DNA of 64,000 bases from Allobosea sp. AAP35. GTDB taxonomy: Bacteria > Pseudomonadota > Alphaproteobacteria > Rhizobiales > Beijerinckiaceae. The position numbers and the translations under genes are program-made. Below the pieces are notes generated by a model, which did not search any database, was not told the DNA's origin, and saw nothing but the letters and a program-made list of their open reading frames with translations. Location: positions 1-64,000 of the forward strand of contig NZ_LJHQ01000001.1 in the NCBI RefSeq assembly GCF_001295925.1, written 5' to 3'. Shown here piece by piece: positions 33,572 through 43,497 of this stretch. The number at the start of each line of letters is the position of its first letter. The first letter of the stretch is position 1.

Positions 33572-34597
33572 ATGGATCGCCGCCAGTTCCTGCTCGCCGG
33601 CACCGGCCTGCTCGCCGCCGCCCCCTTCGCGCCGGCTCTCGCCCAGACCCCGGTCGCGGCGCGGATCGGCTACATCCCGATCATCGGCACGGCGCCGATC
33701 TTCGTCGCCCAGGGCGAGGGCTGGCTGAAGGAGGCCGGCATCGCCGCGACCTTCACCGTCTTCGAATCCGGGCCCAACATGATCCAGGCCTTCGCCTCGG
33801 GCACGATCGACTTCTATGTCGCCGGCATCGCGCCGCTGGCGGTGGCGCGCTCGCGCGGCGTCGATGTCCGCGTCGTCGCCGCCACCGCCATTGCCGAGAA
33901 CGTCTTTGTGGCAGCGCCGGCCCTGGCGAAGTTCTTCACGCCGGGCACCGCGCCGGCCGCCGCCTTCAAGGCGCACAGGGCAGCCACCGGCAAGGCGGCG
34001 CGTCTGGCGACGCAGCCCGCCGGTTCGGTGCCCAACACCGTGCTGCAATACTGGCTCTGGGAGGTCGCCAAGGCCGACAAGGCCGATGTCGAGGTGATCT
34101 CGATGGGCATCGATGCGACCCAGCAGGCGGTGCTGGCCGGCGCTGTCGAGGGCGGCATCGTGCGCGAGCCGGCGCTGACCATCGTCCAGACCCGCAACCC
34201 CGGCATCAGGCTGATCGCCGGCGGGCAGGAGCTGTTCCCCGGCCAGCCCGGCACGGTCGTCGCGGGTTCCGGCGCCTTCGTCACCAAGAACCCGCAAGCC
34301 GTGCAGAAGCTGGTCGACAGCCTCGTGCGCGCCGCAGCGCTGATCGGCAAGGATCCCGACAAGGCGGCGCCCCATATCGGCGCCGCGCTCGGCAAGGGCA
34401 TCGTCGACCCGGCCCTGATCCGAAAGGCGCTGGTCTCGCCGGCCTCGACCTTCGAGATCGATCCGCGCAAGATCATCGAGCCGTCGCGCGCCATGCAGGC
34501 CTATCAGGTCAAGCTCGGCTCGCTGGAGAAGGAACTGCCCTTCGACGGGCTGTTCGAGACGCAGTTCTTTGAGAAGGCGGCGAAGGCGGGCGGGTGA
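33572..34597 (+). CDS. NitT/TauT-type ABC transporter substrate-binding protein
   Basis: A 341-residue periplasmic protein. MDRRQFLLAGTGLLAAAPFA with cleavage near ALAQ is a Tat-like signal. The mature part starts with IGYIPIIGTAPIFVAQGEGW, the usual start of NMT1/SsuA-like binding proteins, and includes FASGTIDFYVAGIAPLAVA. It captures a small organic ligand such as a sulfonate, nitrile or thiamine precursor. The sequence does not decide which. The permease and ATPase genes follow after a 160-bp gap with a repeat. Confidence 0.9.
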   Translation: MDRRQFLLAGTGLLAAAPFAPALAQTPVAARIGYIPIIGTAPIFVAQGEGWLKEAGIAATFTVFESGPNMIQAFASGTIDFYVAGIAPLAVARSRGVDVRVVAATAIAENVFVAAPALAKFFTPGTAPAAAFKAHRAATGKAARLATQPAGSVPNTVLQYWLWEVAKADKADVEVISMGIDATQQAVLAGAVEGGIVREPALTIVQTRNPGIRLIAGGQELFPGQPGTVVAGSGAFVTKNPQAVQKLVDSLVRAAALIGKDPDKAAPHIGAALGKGIVDPALIRKALVSPASTFEIDPRKIIEPSRAMQAYQVKLGSLEKELPFDGLFETQFFEKAAKAGG

Positions 34598-34623
34598 TCT
34601 GCTTGCCGCATTGAAGCGCGCCT

Positions 34624-34725
34624 TCATTCCGGACAAGCCGCGACAGCGGCGCCGATCCGGCATCCATCATAGAGCCGTGCCTTACGATGGATGCCGGAGC
34701 TCCGCTTCGCTGCGTCCGGAATGAC
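34624..34725. repeat. Nested palindromic intergenic repeat
   Basis: Outer arms TCATTCCGGA / TCCGGAATGA and inner arms CCGGCATCCATC / GATGGATGCCGG fold into one long hairpin between the binding-protein and permease genes. The right part shares GGAGCTCCGCTTCGCTGCGT with the repeat at 50725-50766, so both belong to a dispersed family. It could stabilise the upstream mRNA. Confidence 0.75.
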
Positions 34726-34759
34726 GGCGGTGTTTTTCTGAGGTCATAGAGGTCTACCC

Positions 34760-35512
34760 TTGCAAACCCTCCGGGCCCCCGCCCTTGCCTTCATCGGCCT
34801 CGTCGCCTTCCTGCTGCTGTGGGAGGCGATTCCGTTCCTCGGCTTCGTCAATCCCGCCTTCCTGCCGGGGCCGAGCGCGTTGCCGAAAGCGTTTCTGTCG
34901 GAAATGCGCTCCGGCGCCTGGCTGTCGGCGATCCTGGGCTCGCTCGGGCATTATTTCACCGGGCTGATCACCGGCTCGGTGCTGGGCGTGGGCCTGGGCG
35001 TGCTCGTCGGCATGTCGCGCACGGCGGAAGAGGCAACCGCCTGGGTCGTGCGGCTGCTGCGGCCGATTCCGGGCCTGGCCTGGGTGCCCTTCGCGATCAT
35101 CTGGTTCGGCGTGAACCCGTCGGCGGCTGTCTTCATCATCGCCATTGGCGTGTTCTGGATCGTGTTCTTTGCGGCGCAAGGGGCGATCCGGGGCGTCGAT
35201 CGCGATCTGATCGAGGTGGCGGATGCCTTCGGCTTCACCTCGGCCTGGCAGCGGCTGACCAAGATCCTGCTGCCGGCCGCGATGCCTGGCATCCTCGTCG
35301 GTGTCCGAACCGCACTGGGCCAGGCCTGGATGGCGGTGGTCGCCGCCGAGATTTTCGGCGTTGCCGGCGTCGGCCAGCGCATGATGCAGGCGTCCAGCCT
35401 GCTCGCGACCGACATCGTCGTCGTCTACATGCTCACCATGGCCGGTCTTTACGGGTTCCTCGACACCCTGTTCGTCGCCTTTCAGAAATGGGTGCTGCGT
35501 TGGAAAGCGTGA
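34760..35512 (+). CDS. NitT/TauT-type ABC transporter permease
   Basis: A 250-residue inner-membrane protein with about six helices. The EAA-like loop that contacts the ATPase is DLIEVADAFGFTSAWQRLTK, followed by LLPAAMPGILVGVRTALGQA, as in SsuC/TauC. The start is TTG with AGAGGT upstream. It works with the binding protein upstream and the ATPase that overlaps its end. Confidence 0.92.
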   Translation: MQTLRAPALAFIGLVAFLLLWEAIPFLGFVNPAFLPGPSALPKAFLSEMRSGAWLSAILGSLGHYFTGLITGSVLGVGLGVLVGMSRTAEEATAWVVRLLRPIPGLAWVPFAIIWFGVNPSAAVFIIAIGVFWIVFFAAQGAIRGVDRDLIEVADAFGFTSAWQRLTKILLPAAMPGILVGVRTALGQAWMAVVAAEIFGVAGVGQRMMQASSLLATDIVVVYMLTMAGLYGFLDTLFVAFQKWVLRWKA

Positions 35513-36264
35513 TCGACATAAACGGCCTGTCGCTGACCTTCACCCGCGACGGCGAAGCCACAGAGGTGCTGCGAAAGCTCGATCTCTCGGTCGCACGCGG
35601 CGAATTCCTGGCCATCGTAGGCCCATCAGGCGTCGGCAAATCGACGCTGCTGCGGGTCATCGCCGGGCTGGCGAAGCCCAGCGCCGGCGAGGTCGAAATC
35701 CATGCCAGCGACGCGACGCGCCGCCCCGTGGCGCTGGTCTTCCAGGATTCGCGGCTTCTGCCCTGGCGCAAGGTCGTCTCCAATGTCGCCTTCGGGCTGG
35801 AGAGGCAGAAGCCCCGGGCCCAGCGGCTGGCCAAGGCGCAGGAGACGCTCGATCTTGTCGGCCTCGGCGCCCTCGCGCAGCGCTGGCCGCATCAACTTTC
35901 GGGCGGGCAGCGGCAGCGCGTTTCGCTTGCGCGCGCGCTCGCGGTCGAGCCCGAGATCCTGCTGATGGACGAGCCGTTCTCGGCGCTGGATGCGCTGACA
36001 CGCGAGAGCCTGCAGGACGAGTTGATCCGCGTCTGGCAGCGCACGGGCAAGACGGTACTGTTCGTGACCCACGACATCGACGAGGCGGCCTATCTCGCCG
36101 ACCGGGTGGTGATCCTGTCGGGCGCGCCGGGCCAGATCATCGCCGAACACAAGATCACCGAAGGCCATCCGCGCAAGCGCGGCGGGGCGGCGGAAGCCGA
36201 CATCGTGCGCGCGATCCGGCTTGGGCTGGGTGCCGATACGGTGAGCGACGGCGCGGCGATTTGA
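35509..36264 (+). CDS. NitT/TauT-type ABC transporter ATP-binding protein
   Basis: A 251-residue ATPase. Walker A is VGPSGVGKSTLLRVIAG, the Q-loop FQDSRLLPWRKV, the signature LSGGQRQRVSLARAL, Walker B ILLMDEPFSALDA and the H-loop VTHDIDEAAY. The GTG start at 35509 overlaps the permease stop (GTGA), the usual coupling. In-frame upstream starts at 35488 and 35500 would overlap the permease further. It completes the importer. Confidence 0.93.
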   Translation: MIDINGLSLTFTRDGEATEVLRKLDLSVARGEFLAIVGPSGVGKSTLLRVIAGLAKPSAGEVEIHASDATRRPVALVFQDSRLLPWRKVVSNVAFGLERQKPRAQRLAKAQETLDLVGLGALAQRWPHQLSGGQRQRVSLARALAVEPEILLMDEPFSALDALTRESLQDELIRVWQRTGKTVLFVTHDIDEAAYLADRVVILSGAPGQIIAEHKITEGHPRKRGGAAEADIVRAIRLGLGADTVSDGAAI

Positions 36265-36274
36265 GGGCGAGTTC

Positions 36275-36363
36275 AGTCATTGCGAGCGTAGCGACGCAAT
36301 CCAGGCGCCGTAGAGCTCTGCCGCCTCTGGATTGCTTCGTCGCTGACGCGCCTCGCAACGACG
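36275..36363. repeat. Palindromic intergenic repeat
   Basis: GTCATTGCGAGCGTAGCGAC near the left and a related inverted sequence (GGATTGCTTCGTCGCTGACG, then CTCGCAACGAC) near the right form a long imperfect hairpin between the convergent ABC ATPase and DUF4105 genes. This ATTGCGAGCG-type repeat is widespread in rhizobial and related genomes. It may end transcription from both sides. Confidence 0.75.
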
Positions 36364-36366
36364 GTT

Positions 36367-37371
36367 TCACCGCGCGGTCGGCACGCCCTCACGGATCTTC
36401 GTCGAGAACTCCGGATCGTCCAGCGCGATCGTTCGCGCTCGCTCGCCGATACGCGACTGCCGGACGAGTTCGGCAAGCGGCAGATCCGTCCGGACCGCGC
36501 CGATCTGCTGCAGATAGCCGGGCAGAAAGCCAGACAGCAGCACGCGCGGATCGAGCGGCACGGAGAAGGCCCAGCCCGGCGCGATCTGGCGCACGAGCTG
36601 GAACACCATGGTCGTGCAGTTCGTCGTCAGCGTGTTGTACCAGCGCGGCTCCTTGGCCAACCGGTTGACGTCGGCCGCATATGCCATCAGCAGGTCGCGA
36701 GCCCGTGCAGGCCCGGCCGCAAGCCGGAAGAGGCGGACATCCTCCTGGCGCACATGGCTGCGGACGCCGACGACATCGCGCTCATCGGCTGCGACATAGG
36801 CCATTTCATAGCTGCGAAAGAAGCCCGCCAGCGCGGAATACTCTTCGCCATGCTCGCGCCGGATCTCGACCGAGAAGCTCAACGGGGCCGAATCCGCAAA
36901 GGTGAAGCTGACCAGGAGATGCGCGATCGCCTCGCCCGACCAGTGGGACAGGAAGATATCGACGCCCTGGATCTGTCTCAGATCGTATTGCCGGGTTTCC
37001 CAGCGCTCATCGAAATCCTCATTGCTGCGCCAGCGGAAGTTTCTCAGATTGCTGACGGTGAGCGTGTCCCCGTCCTGCGCGATGGTCGGCAGGCGCCCGA
37101 TCTCCGGGATCCAGGCGCGATCATGCGAGGGCAGGATGGTGCCCCACCAGCCGAGGAGACCAAGGAAAAGCACCGCGAAGGACAAGGGCAGCCGGATCGC
37201 GCCGCTCCACAGCCCAAATGCGCCCCCGAACCCCGCGATACCGAAGCCGACCGCCGCGATCATCGCCATCGCGCCGGTCAGGCGGAAGAACAGAAGCCCG
37301 CTGCCCCAGGCGGTCGCGCCAAGGATGACGAGCGTGGCAAGGATGCGCAGGACGATGATGAGGACTGCCAA
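36367..37371 (-). CDS. DUF4105 family membrane protein
   Basis: A protein of about 334 residues. Three hydrophobic segments occupy roughly the first 90 residues (VLIIVLRILATLVILGATAW; MAMIAAVGFGIAGFGGAF; LPLSFAVLFLGLLGWWGT). The domain after them contains VDIFLSHWSGEAIAHLLVSF and YNTLTTNCTTMVFQLVRQ, typical of DUF4105, with a conserved Cys. The frame extends to an ATG at 37467, but those 32 residues read through an intergenic repeat, so a TTG near 37371 is chosen; the start is uncertain. Function of the family is unknown; a peptidase-like role has been suggested. Confidence 0.8.
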   Translation of the reverse strand: MAVLIIVLRILATLVILGATAWGSGLLFFRLTGAMAMIAAVGFGIAGFGGAFGLWSGAIRLPLSFAVLFLGLLGWWGTILPSHDRAWIPEIGRLPTIAQDGDTLTVSNLRNFRWRSNEDFDERWETRQYDLRQIQGVDIFLSHWSGEAIAHLLVSFTFADSAPLSFSVEIRREHGEEYSALAGFFRSYEMAYVAADERDVVGVRSHVRQEDVRLFRLAAGPARARDLLMAYAADVNRLAKEPRWYNTLTTNCTTMVFQLVRQIAPGWAFSVPLDPRVLLSGFLPGYLQQIGAVRTDLPLAELVRQSRIGERARTIALDDPEFSTKIREGVPTAR

Positions 37372-37398
37372 GCGACCATCATTCGAAAATTGAGCGCG

Positions 37399-37545
37399 GG
37401 GAACCCTCTCCCGGAGGGAGAGGGCAGGGTGAGGGGAAGGCCGTTGGTCGCTTTGCCGTGCCCTCACCGCTTGGACGGGACGCGGCGCTCAACTCGCGCA
37501 GGGGCCATCACCTCTCCCCTGCCCCTCTCCTTACAGGAGAGGGGT
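37399..37545. repeat. Pair of pyrimidine/purine hairpin repeats
   Basis: CCTCTCCC-GGA-GGGAGAGG near 37405 and CCCCTCTCC-TTACA-GGAGAGGGG at 37521-37543 are two hairpins of the type common in intergenic DNA of this group. They lie between pckA (minus strand, ending at 37575) and the DUF4105 gene. The second probably ends pckA transcription. Confidence 0.7.
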
Positions 37546-37574
37546 TCCTCGCGCCATCGCGGACAGGCGTAACC

Positions 37575-39185
37575 TCAGGCCGCCAGCGAGTTGACCGGCG
37601 CGGCCGCCTTCACCGCGTCGTCGACATGGGGCTCGAACTTCTCGAAGTTCTTGGCGAACATGGCGACGAGGTTCTTGGCCGTCTCGGAGAAGGCCGCCTT
37701 GTCCTGCCAGGTTTTCACCGGATAGAGGATGTGCGGCTCGACGCCGGGCACCGACGTCGGCACCGCGAAGCCGAAATAGGGGTCGCGGCGGAAATCGGCG
37801 CGGTTGAGCGAGCCGTCGAGCGCCGCCGTCAGCAGCCGGCGCGTCACACGGATCGGCATGCGACGGCCGGTGCCATACTGCCCGCCGGTCCAGCCCGTGT
37901 TCACAAGCCAGCAATCGACATGGTGCTTGGCGATGAAGTCGCGCAGCAGATTGGCGTATTCCGAGGGATGCCGCGGCAGGAAGGGCGAGCCGAAGCAGGT
38001 CGAGAATTCCGGCTCGACGCCGACAAGGCCGCGCTCGGTGCCGGCGACCTTGGCGGTATAGCCGGAGAGGAAGTGATACATCGCCTCGGCCGGCGTCAGC
38101 TTGGCGATCGGCGGCATCACGCCGAAGGCGTCGGCGGTGAGCATGACGATGTTCTTGGGCACCCCGGCGCGACCGGTGCGCGAGGCGTTGGGGATGAAGT
38201 CGAGCGGATAGGCCGAGCGGGTGTTCTCGGTCTTGCTGCCGTCGTCGAAATCGACCTCGCGGGTGATCTCATCCATGACGATGTTCTCGAGCACCGTGCC
38301 GAAGCGCAGCGAGGCGGCATGGATCTGCGGCTCTGCCTCGGCCGAGAGCTTGATCGTCTTGGCGTAGCAGCCGCCCTCGAAATTGAAGATGCCGTCCTTC
38401 GACCAGCCATGCTCGTCATCGCCGATCAGGGTGCGGTCGGGATCGGCCGAGAGCGTCGTCTTGCCGGTGCCGGAGAGCCCAAAGAAGATTGCCGAATCGT
38501 CGTTGGGGCCGACATTGGCCGAGCAATGCATCGGCACGACGCCCTTGGTCGGCAGGACGAAGTTGAGATAGGTGAAGACCGACTTCTTCATTTCGCCGGC
38601 ATAGGCCGAGCCGCCGATGAGCACGATCCTGCGGGTGAAATCGATCGCGACGACCGTCTCGCTGCGGCAGCCATGGCGGGCCGGGTCGGCCTTGAAGCTC
38701 GGCAGATCGACGATGGTCATGTCGGGCACGTAGCCGGCGATGTCCTCGGCCGGCGGGCGGATCAGCAGGTTGCGGATGAACAGCGAATGCCAGGCCATTT
38801 CGGTGTAGACGCGCGCCTTGACGCGGTGGGCCGGGTCGGCACCGCCATAGAGGTCCTGCGCGAACAGATCCTTGCCTTCGGCATGGGCAATGAAATCGGC
38901 GAGCAGCGTTTCGAATTGCTCAGGGCTGATCGCATTGTTGTTGTCCCACCAGACGGTCTTGTCGGTGAGGGCATCGCGGACGGTGAACTTGTCCTTGGGC
39001 GAGCGGCCGGTATGGCTGCCGGTATCGGCGGTGATTGCCCCGCCGCGCGAGATCTGGGATTCGCCGCGCCCCAGCGATTCCTCGTAAAGCCGCGCCGCCT
39101 CGAGATTGAAGTAGACCGTCTTCAGATCGCGGAAGCCGAACGCCTCCGGCCCCTGGGCGCTGTTGAAATGGCCGATGGTTTTCAC
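37575..39185 (-). CDS. pckA: Phosphoenolpyruvate carboxykinase (ATP)
   Basis: A 536-residue enzyme, full length for ATP-dependent PEP carboxykinase. It converts oxaloacetate and ATP to PEP, CO2 and ADP at the entry to gluconeogenesis. The kinase-1a loop is [16 protein letters not shown], kinase-2 is IGDDEHGWS, and the adenine- and substrate-binding regions include [13 protein letters not shown] and [10 protein letters not shown]. The start is GTG at 39185 with GGAGG 5 nt upstream. Its position beside chvI is conserved in rhizobia, where ChvGI and the HPr system influence its expression. Confidence 0.96.
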   Translation of the reverse strand: MKTIGHFNSAQGPEAFGFRDLKTVYFNLEAARLYEESLGRGESQISRGGAITADTGSHTGRSPKDKFTVRDALTDKTVWWDNNNAISPEQFETLLADFIAHAEGKDLFAQDLYGGADPAHRVKARVYTEMAWHSLFIRNLLIRPPAEDIAGYVPDMTIVDLPSFKADPARHGCRSETVVAIDFTRRIVLIGGSAYAGEMKKSVFTYLNFVLPTKGVVPMHCSANVGPNDDSAIFFGLSGTGKTTLSADPDRTLIGDDEHGWSKDGIFNFEGGCYAKTIKLSAEAEPQIHAASLRFGTVLENIVMDEITREVDFDDGSKTENTRSAYPLDFIPNASRTGRAGVPKNIVMLTADAFGVMPPIAKLTPAEAMYHFLSGYTAKVAGTERGLVGVEPEFSTCFGSPFLPRHPSEYANLLRDFIAKHHVDCWLVNTGWTGGQYGTGRRMPIRVTRRLLTAALDGSLNRADFRRDPYFGFAVPTSVPGVEPHILYPVKTWQDKAAFSETAKNLVAMFAKNFEKFEPHVDDAVKAAAPVNSLAA

Positions 39186-39387
39186 AGGAACCTCCAAGGC
39201 GCAGCCCTGAGACGGCCGCCTGATCTGCAAGACTGCGCGAGTCTGAGGCCCGCGCGAACGAACCCGACATCGTTCGATCATCGACCTTTAGGCCCATGAT
39301 GACGCCGGCTCAAGTCAGCGCCGAGACCGGCGCGGCAACATTCGCACTTAAAACGATTGAATCGAATCGACGTGGTAAATCAGCGAA

Positions 39388-40176
39388 CTAGGACGGCTGG
39401 CGCGCCCCGGTCGCGAGATCCACGAGCATCTTTCTCATCGCGGCGGCATCGCGGACCGGGGCAGGGAAGGCAAGCCGCAGGACAAGGTCGCCGCAAGCGA
39501 GATCGGCCCCGTCGGGATCGAGGCCGGTCAGGCGCCAGTTGCCGTGCTGCGCGCCAAGCAGCCCCGTCGCATAGGCGGCAACCGCATCGGCATGGTCGGC
39601 ATTCATATGCGCAATCGCGCCTTCTTCCATCGCGGCGATGGCCTCAGCCGCGATCCTGTCGCTGAGAAGATCGTCCGACACCAGTTCATAGGCGCGGCCG
39701 AAGCCGCCATTCAGGCTCGCAGCCTCGATCTGAAGCGAAAAGAAGGCGAAATCGCCGAAATCGACATAGAGCGCCGCCTTGGGCTGGCGCGCCAGGAAAC
39801 GCCGGCGAATCCGCGCGCCGGCCTCACTCTCGCGCGCAATTTTGCGGGCGCGCAGCTTCAGCGTGATGCGGGCATGGGCCAGCGGGTCGCCCTTGCCGCC
39901 CGGCGCCAGCAAAAGCGAGCAGCGCGGATCAGCTTCCAGATGACCGGTGTGGGCGGACAAAGCCGAGACCAGGATCACAGGCGAGCCGTCGCTGTCGGTG
40001 GCGAAACTGACGAGGCTCGCGGACGGGTGCCCGTCCGTGCCCAGCGTCGCCAGGGATCCGAAGCGGGCGCTGCGCAGCAGCTGTCGGCCGAGCGCGCGCG
40101 CCTGATCGTCGGTCGGCCGGATCGGGTCCATGCGGCGAGCCGGCGGCTCGGGAGCGTCGGTGAGAATCTGCGTCAT
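39388..40176 (-). CDS. HugZ-like heme or flavin-binding protein (PNPOx fold plus DUF2470)
   Basis: A 262-residue protein. Residues about 30-150 are a split-barrel domain of the pyridoxamine oxidase-like type (GSLATLGTDGHPSASLVSFA; LVSALSAHTGHLEADPRCSL). The C-terminal part, HMNADHADAVAAYATGLLG with the following LDPDGADL, is DUF2470. This pair of domains is found in HugZ-type heme-utilisation proteins and in related proteins of unknown ligand. The ATG at 40176 follows a plausible CAGG. It is divergent from chvI across 141 bp. The long frame continuing upstream is a shadow. Confidence 0.85.
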   Translation of the reverse strand: MTQILTDAPEPPARRMDPIRPTDDQARALGRQLLRSARFGSLATLGTDGHPSASLVSFATDSDGSPVILVSALSAHTGHLEADPRCSLLLAPGGKGDPLAHARITLKLRARKIARESEAGARIRRRFLARQPKAALYVDFGDFAFFSLQIEAASLNGGFGRAYELVSDDLLSDRIAAEAIAAMEEGAIAHMNADHADAVAAYATGLLGAQHGNWRLTGLDPDGADLACGDLVLRLAFPAPVRDAAAMRKMLVDLATGARQPS

Positions 40177-40317
40177 GGAACCTGCGGGCCTTTCAGCACT
40201 TTCTGTAACGGGGACATAGGCAAGCTGCCATGACGCCGCTAGATTAAGGCCACGGTTTAGCCGCTCTCTCGCGAGAGTGACCCTGCTATTGCAACGCGGC
40301 CAAGAGACAAAGAGCTG

Positions 40318-41019
40318 ATGCCAACCATTGCGCTGGTCGATGACGACCGCAACATCCTGACGTCCGTTTCGATCGCGCTCGAAGCCGAGGGCTACCGCAT
40401 CATGACCTATACCGACGGCGCCTCGGCGCTGGACGGGCTGAAGCAGAACCCGCCGGATCTCGCGATCTTCGACATAAAGATGCCGCGCATGGACGGCATG
40501 GAACTGCTGCGGCGGCTGCGCCAGAAATCCGATCTGCCGGTGATCTTCCTGACCTCGAAGGATGAGGAGATCGACGAACTCTTCGGTCTGAAGATGGGCG
40601 CCGACGATTTCATCCGGAAGCCGTTCTCGCAGCGGCTGCTGGTCGAGCGCGTCAAGGCGATCCTGCGCCGCGCCGGCGCCAAGGACCCGGCCGCCCCCGC
40701 GCGAGCCGAGGACGCCAAGGCGCTCGAGCGCGGCCTGCTGCGCATGGACCCCGAGCGCCACACCTGCACCTGGAAGGGCGAGCCGGTGACGCTGACGGTG
40801 ACCGAGTTCCTGATCCTGCAGTCGCTGGCGCAACGCCCGGGCGTGGTCAAGAGCCGCAACGCCCTGATGGACGCGGCCTATGACGACGAGGTCTATGTCG
40901 ACGACCGCACGATCGACAGCCACATCAAGCGGCTGCGCAAGAAGTTCAACCAGGTCGATGTCGACTTCGACATGATCGAGACCTTGTACGGCGTCGGCTA
41001 CCGGTTCAAGGAAGGCTGA
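40318..41019 (+). CDS. chvI: Response regulator ChvI
   Basis: A 233-residue OmpR-type regulator. The receiver has [20 protein letters not shown], the phospho-acceptor Asp52 in [12 protein letters not shown], and the Lys in [11 protein letters not shown]. The C-terminal winged helix includes [20 protein letters not shown] and a final [13 protein letters not shown]. It closely matches rhizobial ChvI, the partner of ChvG in responding to acid and envelope stress, controlling exopolysaccharide and motility. chvG follows 112 bp later. Confidence 0.97.
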   Translation: MPTIALVDDDRNILTSVSIALEAEGYRIMTYTDGASALDGLKQNPPDLAIFDIKMPRMDGMELLRRLRQKSDLPVIFLTSKDEEIDELFGLKMGADDFIRKPFSQRLLVERVKAILRRAGAKDPAAPARAEDAKALERGLLRMDPERHTCTWKGEPVTLTVTEFLILQSLAQRPGVVKSRNALMDAAYDDEVYVDDRTIDSHIKRLRKKFNQVDVDFDMIETLYGVGYRFKEG

Positions 41020-41131
41020 CGGGTCCTCGTCATTTGCGGGCGAAACGAGCAATCCATCCGCGCCATGCTGCATCTGGATCGCCCCGTTGCCGCGTGCTCC
41101 TCGCTGGCGGGGACTGAACCTGACGGACGCC

Positions 41132-42931
41132 ATGGCGACGATCGACGACGAACGCAGGGCGGATGCCCGCAAGAGCCAGCATGCGCAGACGCTGCGGCAG
41201 CGTCTGCGCGCCGGCCTTCGTCGTGGCCTGCGCGCGGTCTCGTCGCGGGCCGCCTCCAGCCTGACACGGCGCATCGTCGTGCTCAATCTCGGCGGTCTTG
41301 TCGCGCTGCTGGTCGGCTTTCTCTACCTCAACCAGTTCCGCGAGGGGCTGATCGAGTCCCGCGTGCAGAGCCTGCTGACGCAAGGCGAGATCATCGCAGG
41401 CGCGATCGCGGCGTCGGCGACGGTGGAAACCGATGCGATCACGATCGATCCCGACAAGCTGCTCCAGCTCCAGGCCGGCGAAAGCGCCGGCATGCCCGAG
41501 GATCCGCTCGACTTCTCGATCAACCCCGAAAAGGTCGCGCCGCTTTTGCGCCGCCTCGTGACGCCGACCAAGACGCGGGCCCGCATCTACGATCGTGACG
41601 GCCTGCTGACGCTGGATTCGCGCAGCCTCTATTCGCGCGGCGACGTGCTGCGGCTCGAACTGCCGCGCGTCGGCGAGCCCGACGAAGCCCCTCTGCTGGA
41701 GCGCACCTGGAACCTGCTGCGCAACCGGCTCGGCCGCGCTGATTTGCCCGCCTATGACGATTTCGAGAACGCCAACGGCAAGTCTTATGCGGAGGTCGCG
41801 CGCGCCTTGAACGGCACGCCCGCCAGCGTCGTGCGGGTGAATGCGCGTGGCCAGACCATCGTTTCGGTCGCCGTGCCCGTCCAGCGCTTTCGCGCGGTCA
41901 AGGGCGCGCTGCTGCTCTCGACGCAAGGCGGCGACATCGACACCGTCATCGTTTCCGAGCGCTATGCGATCTTCCGGGTCTTCGCGATTTCTGCTGCGGT
42001 CATGATCGTGTTGTCCGTGCTGCTCGCCGGCACCATCGCCGAACCGATCCGCAAGCTCGCCGATGCGGCCCAGCGCGTGCGCCGGGGCGTGAAATCGCGC
42101 GAGCAGATTCCCGATTTCGCCAACCGGCATGACGAGATCGGCCATCTCTCGGGCTCGCTGCGCGAGATGACCAAGGCCCTCTACAGCCGCATCGAGGCGA
42201 TCGAGAGCTTTGCCGCCGATGTTGCCCACGAACTCAAGAACCCGCTGACCTCGCTGCGCAGCGCGGTGGAAACCCTGCCACGGGCGAAGAACGACGAATC
42301 GCGCGGGCGGCTCATGGCCGTGATCCAGCACGATGTGCGCCGGCTGGACCGCCTGATCTCCGACATCTCCGACGCCTCGCGGCTCGACGCCGAACTCGCC
42401 CGCAACGATTCCGGCCCCGTCGATCTGGCGCAGGTGCTGGAGGCCGTGGTCTCGGTGCAAAACGAGACCCGCCGCGACGGGCAGCCTCGCATCGAACTTG
42501 TCGCCGAGCGGCGCAGCCAGCGGCCCGGCGGCCGCGACGCTTTCCTCGTGATCGGCCATGACTCCCGGCTGGGGCAGGTGATCGTCAACCTGATCGACAA
42601 TGCGCGCTCGTTTTCCCCGGCCGACAAGCCGGTGCGGGTCTCGCTCGCGCGCGTGGCCAACGACATGGTCATCACCGTCGAGGATGACGGGCCTGGCATC
42701 GAGCCCCATGCGCTGGAACGCGTGTTCGAGCGCTTCTATACCGACCGGCCCAATGAAGGATTCGGCCAGAATTCGGGGCTGGGGCTGTCGATCTCGCGCC
42801 AGATTGTCGAGGCCCATCGCGGCTCGATCCGGGCGGAGAACCGGTTGGGGCCGGTCGGGCCCGATGGCGAGGCGACGCGGCTGGGCGCGCGCTTCATCGT
42901 CAGCCTCCCCGCCATGCCGCAGACGGCCTGA
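41132..42931 (+). CDS. chvG: Sensor histidine kinase ChvG (ExoS)
   Basis: A 599-residue membrane kinase. There are two membrane segments, near residues 50 (IVVLNLGGLVALLVGFLYLN) and 285 (AISAAVMIVLSVLLAGTIA). The periplasmic sensor domain of over 200 residues lies between them. HAMP follows, then the H-box FAADVAHELKNPLTSLRSAV with the phospho-acceptor near residue 367, and the N, G1 and G2 boxes (VIVNLIDNARSFS; VEDDGPGIE; GLGLSIS). Start at ATG 41132; a TTG 15 codons upstream is possible. It senses envelope or acid stress with ChvI. In other species the small protein ExoR controls it, but no exoR is seen here. Confidence 0.96.
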   Translation: MATIDDERRADARKSQHAQTLRQRLRAGLRRGLRAVSSRAASSLTRRIVVLNLGGLVALLVGFLYLNQFREGLIESRVQSLLTQGEIIAGAIAASATVETDAITIDPDKLLQLQAGESAGMPEDPLDFSINPEKVAPLLRRLVTPTKTRARIYDRDGLLTLDSRSLYSRGDVLRLELPRVGEPDEAPLLERTWNLLRNRLGRADLPAYDDFENANGKSYAEVARALNGTPASVVRVNARGQTIVSVAVPVQRFRAVKGALLLSTQGGDIDTVIVSERYAIFRVFAISAAVMIVLSVLLAGTIAEPIRKLADAAQRVRRGVKSREQIPDFANRHDEIGHLSGSLREMTKALYSRIEAIESFAADVAHELKNPLTSLRSAVETLPRAKNDESRGRLMAVIQHDVRRLDRLISDISDASRLDAELARNDSGPVDLAQVLEAVVSVQNETRRDGQPRIELVAERRSQRPGGRDAFLVIGHDSRLGQVIVNLIDNARSFSPADKPVRVSLARVANDMVITVEDDGPGIEPHALERVFERFYTDRPNEGFGQNSGLGLSISRQIVEAHRGSIRAENRLGPVGPDGEATRLGARFIVSLPAMPQTA

Positions 42932-42937
42932 GCGCCC

Positions 42938-43387
42938 ATGGCCGGCGACAGCGCGATCCACGCCACGACCGTCGCGATCGGCGAGGCCGGGGTCCTGATT
43001 CGCGGCGCGTCAGGGGCCGGCAAGTCGGTGCTGGCGCTCGCCCTGATCGGCCAGGCCCAAATCGCTGGCAGGTTTGCCCGCCTTGTCGCCGATGATCGGA
43101 CCTCTCTGTGGACGGGCGGCGGGCGTCTGCTGGCACGGCCGGTTCCGCCGCTCGAGGGACTGGTCGAGCGGCGCGGGTTGGGCCTGACGCCGCAGCCCCA
43201 CCTGCCGGCGGTGGTCGTGCGCCTGATCGTCGATCTCAGCGGGGTCGAGCCGCCGCGCATGCCGGAGCCGGAGGATCTCCTCGATCGGCTGGCGGGGATC
43301 GACCTGCCGCGGTTGACCGTGACGGGCCGGGCCGGCGACGAACGACTGGTGCTGGCCGCACTGGATTTGTTTCTGGACCGGGGCTGA
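42938..43387 (+). CDS. hprK: HPr kinase/phosphorylase, short C-terminal-domain form
   Basis: A 149-residue protein, much shorter than the 300-residue Gram-positive HprK. Only the catalytic domain is present, as is normal in alphaproteobacteria. Walker A is IRGASGAGKSVLALAL at about residue 22; LVADDRTSL and the later GLGLTPQP region belong to the active site. It phosphorylates a serine of HPr and removes it, and so connects carbon state to signalling. It starts 6 bp after chvG and precedes EIIA-Man and HPr genes. Confidence 0.92.
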   Translation: MAGDSAIHATTVAIGEAGVLIRGASGAGKSVLALALIGQAQIAGRFARLVADDRTSLWTGGGRLLARPVPPLEGLVERRGLGLTPQPHLPAVVVRLIVDLSGVEPPRMPEPEDLLDRLAGIDLPRLTVTGRAGDERLVLAALDLFLDRG

Positions 43388-43497
43388 TGTCGAAAATTCG
43401 ACATGTTTGCCCCGAGCCGGCTTGCCTATCCTTCGCACCTGCCGCATAAACCGCGACCTTGTCCGGGCGCCGAAAGCGCTCTCCGGTGCCATAGTGA

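Noticed and set aside
39388-41286. A 632-residue minus-strand frame through chvI and chvG
   Set aside because: Only the C-terminal 262 residues (HugZ-like) are real; the rest is antisense to chvI and the start of chvG.
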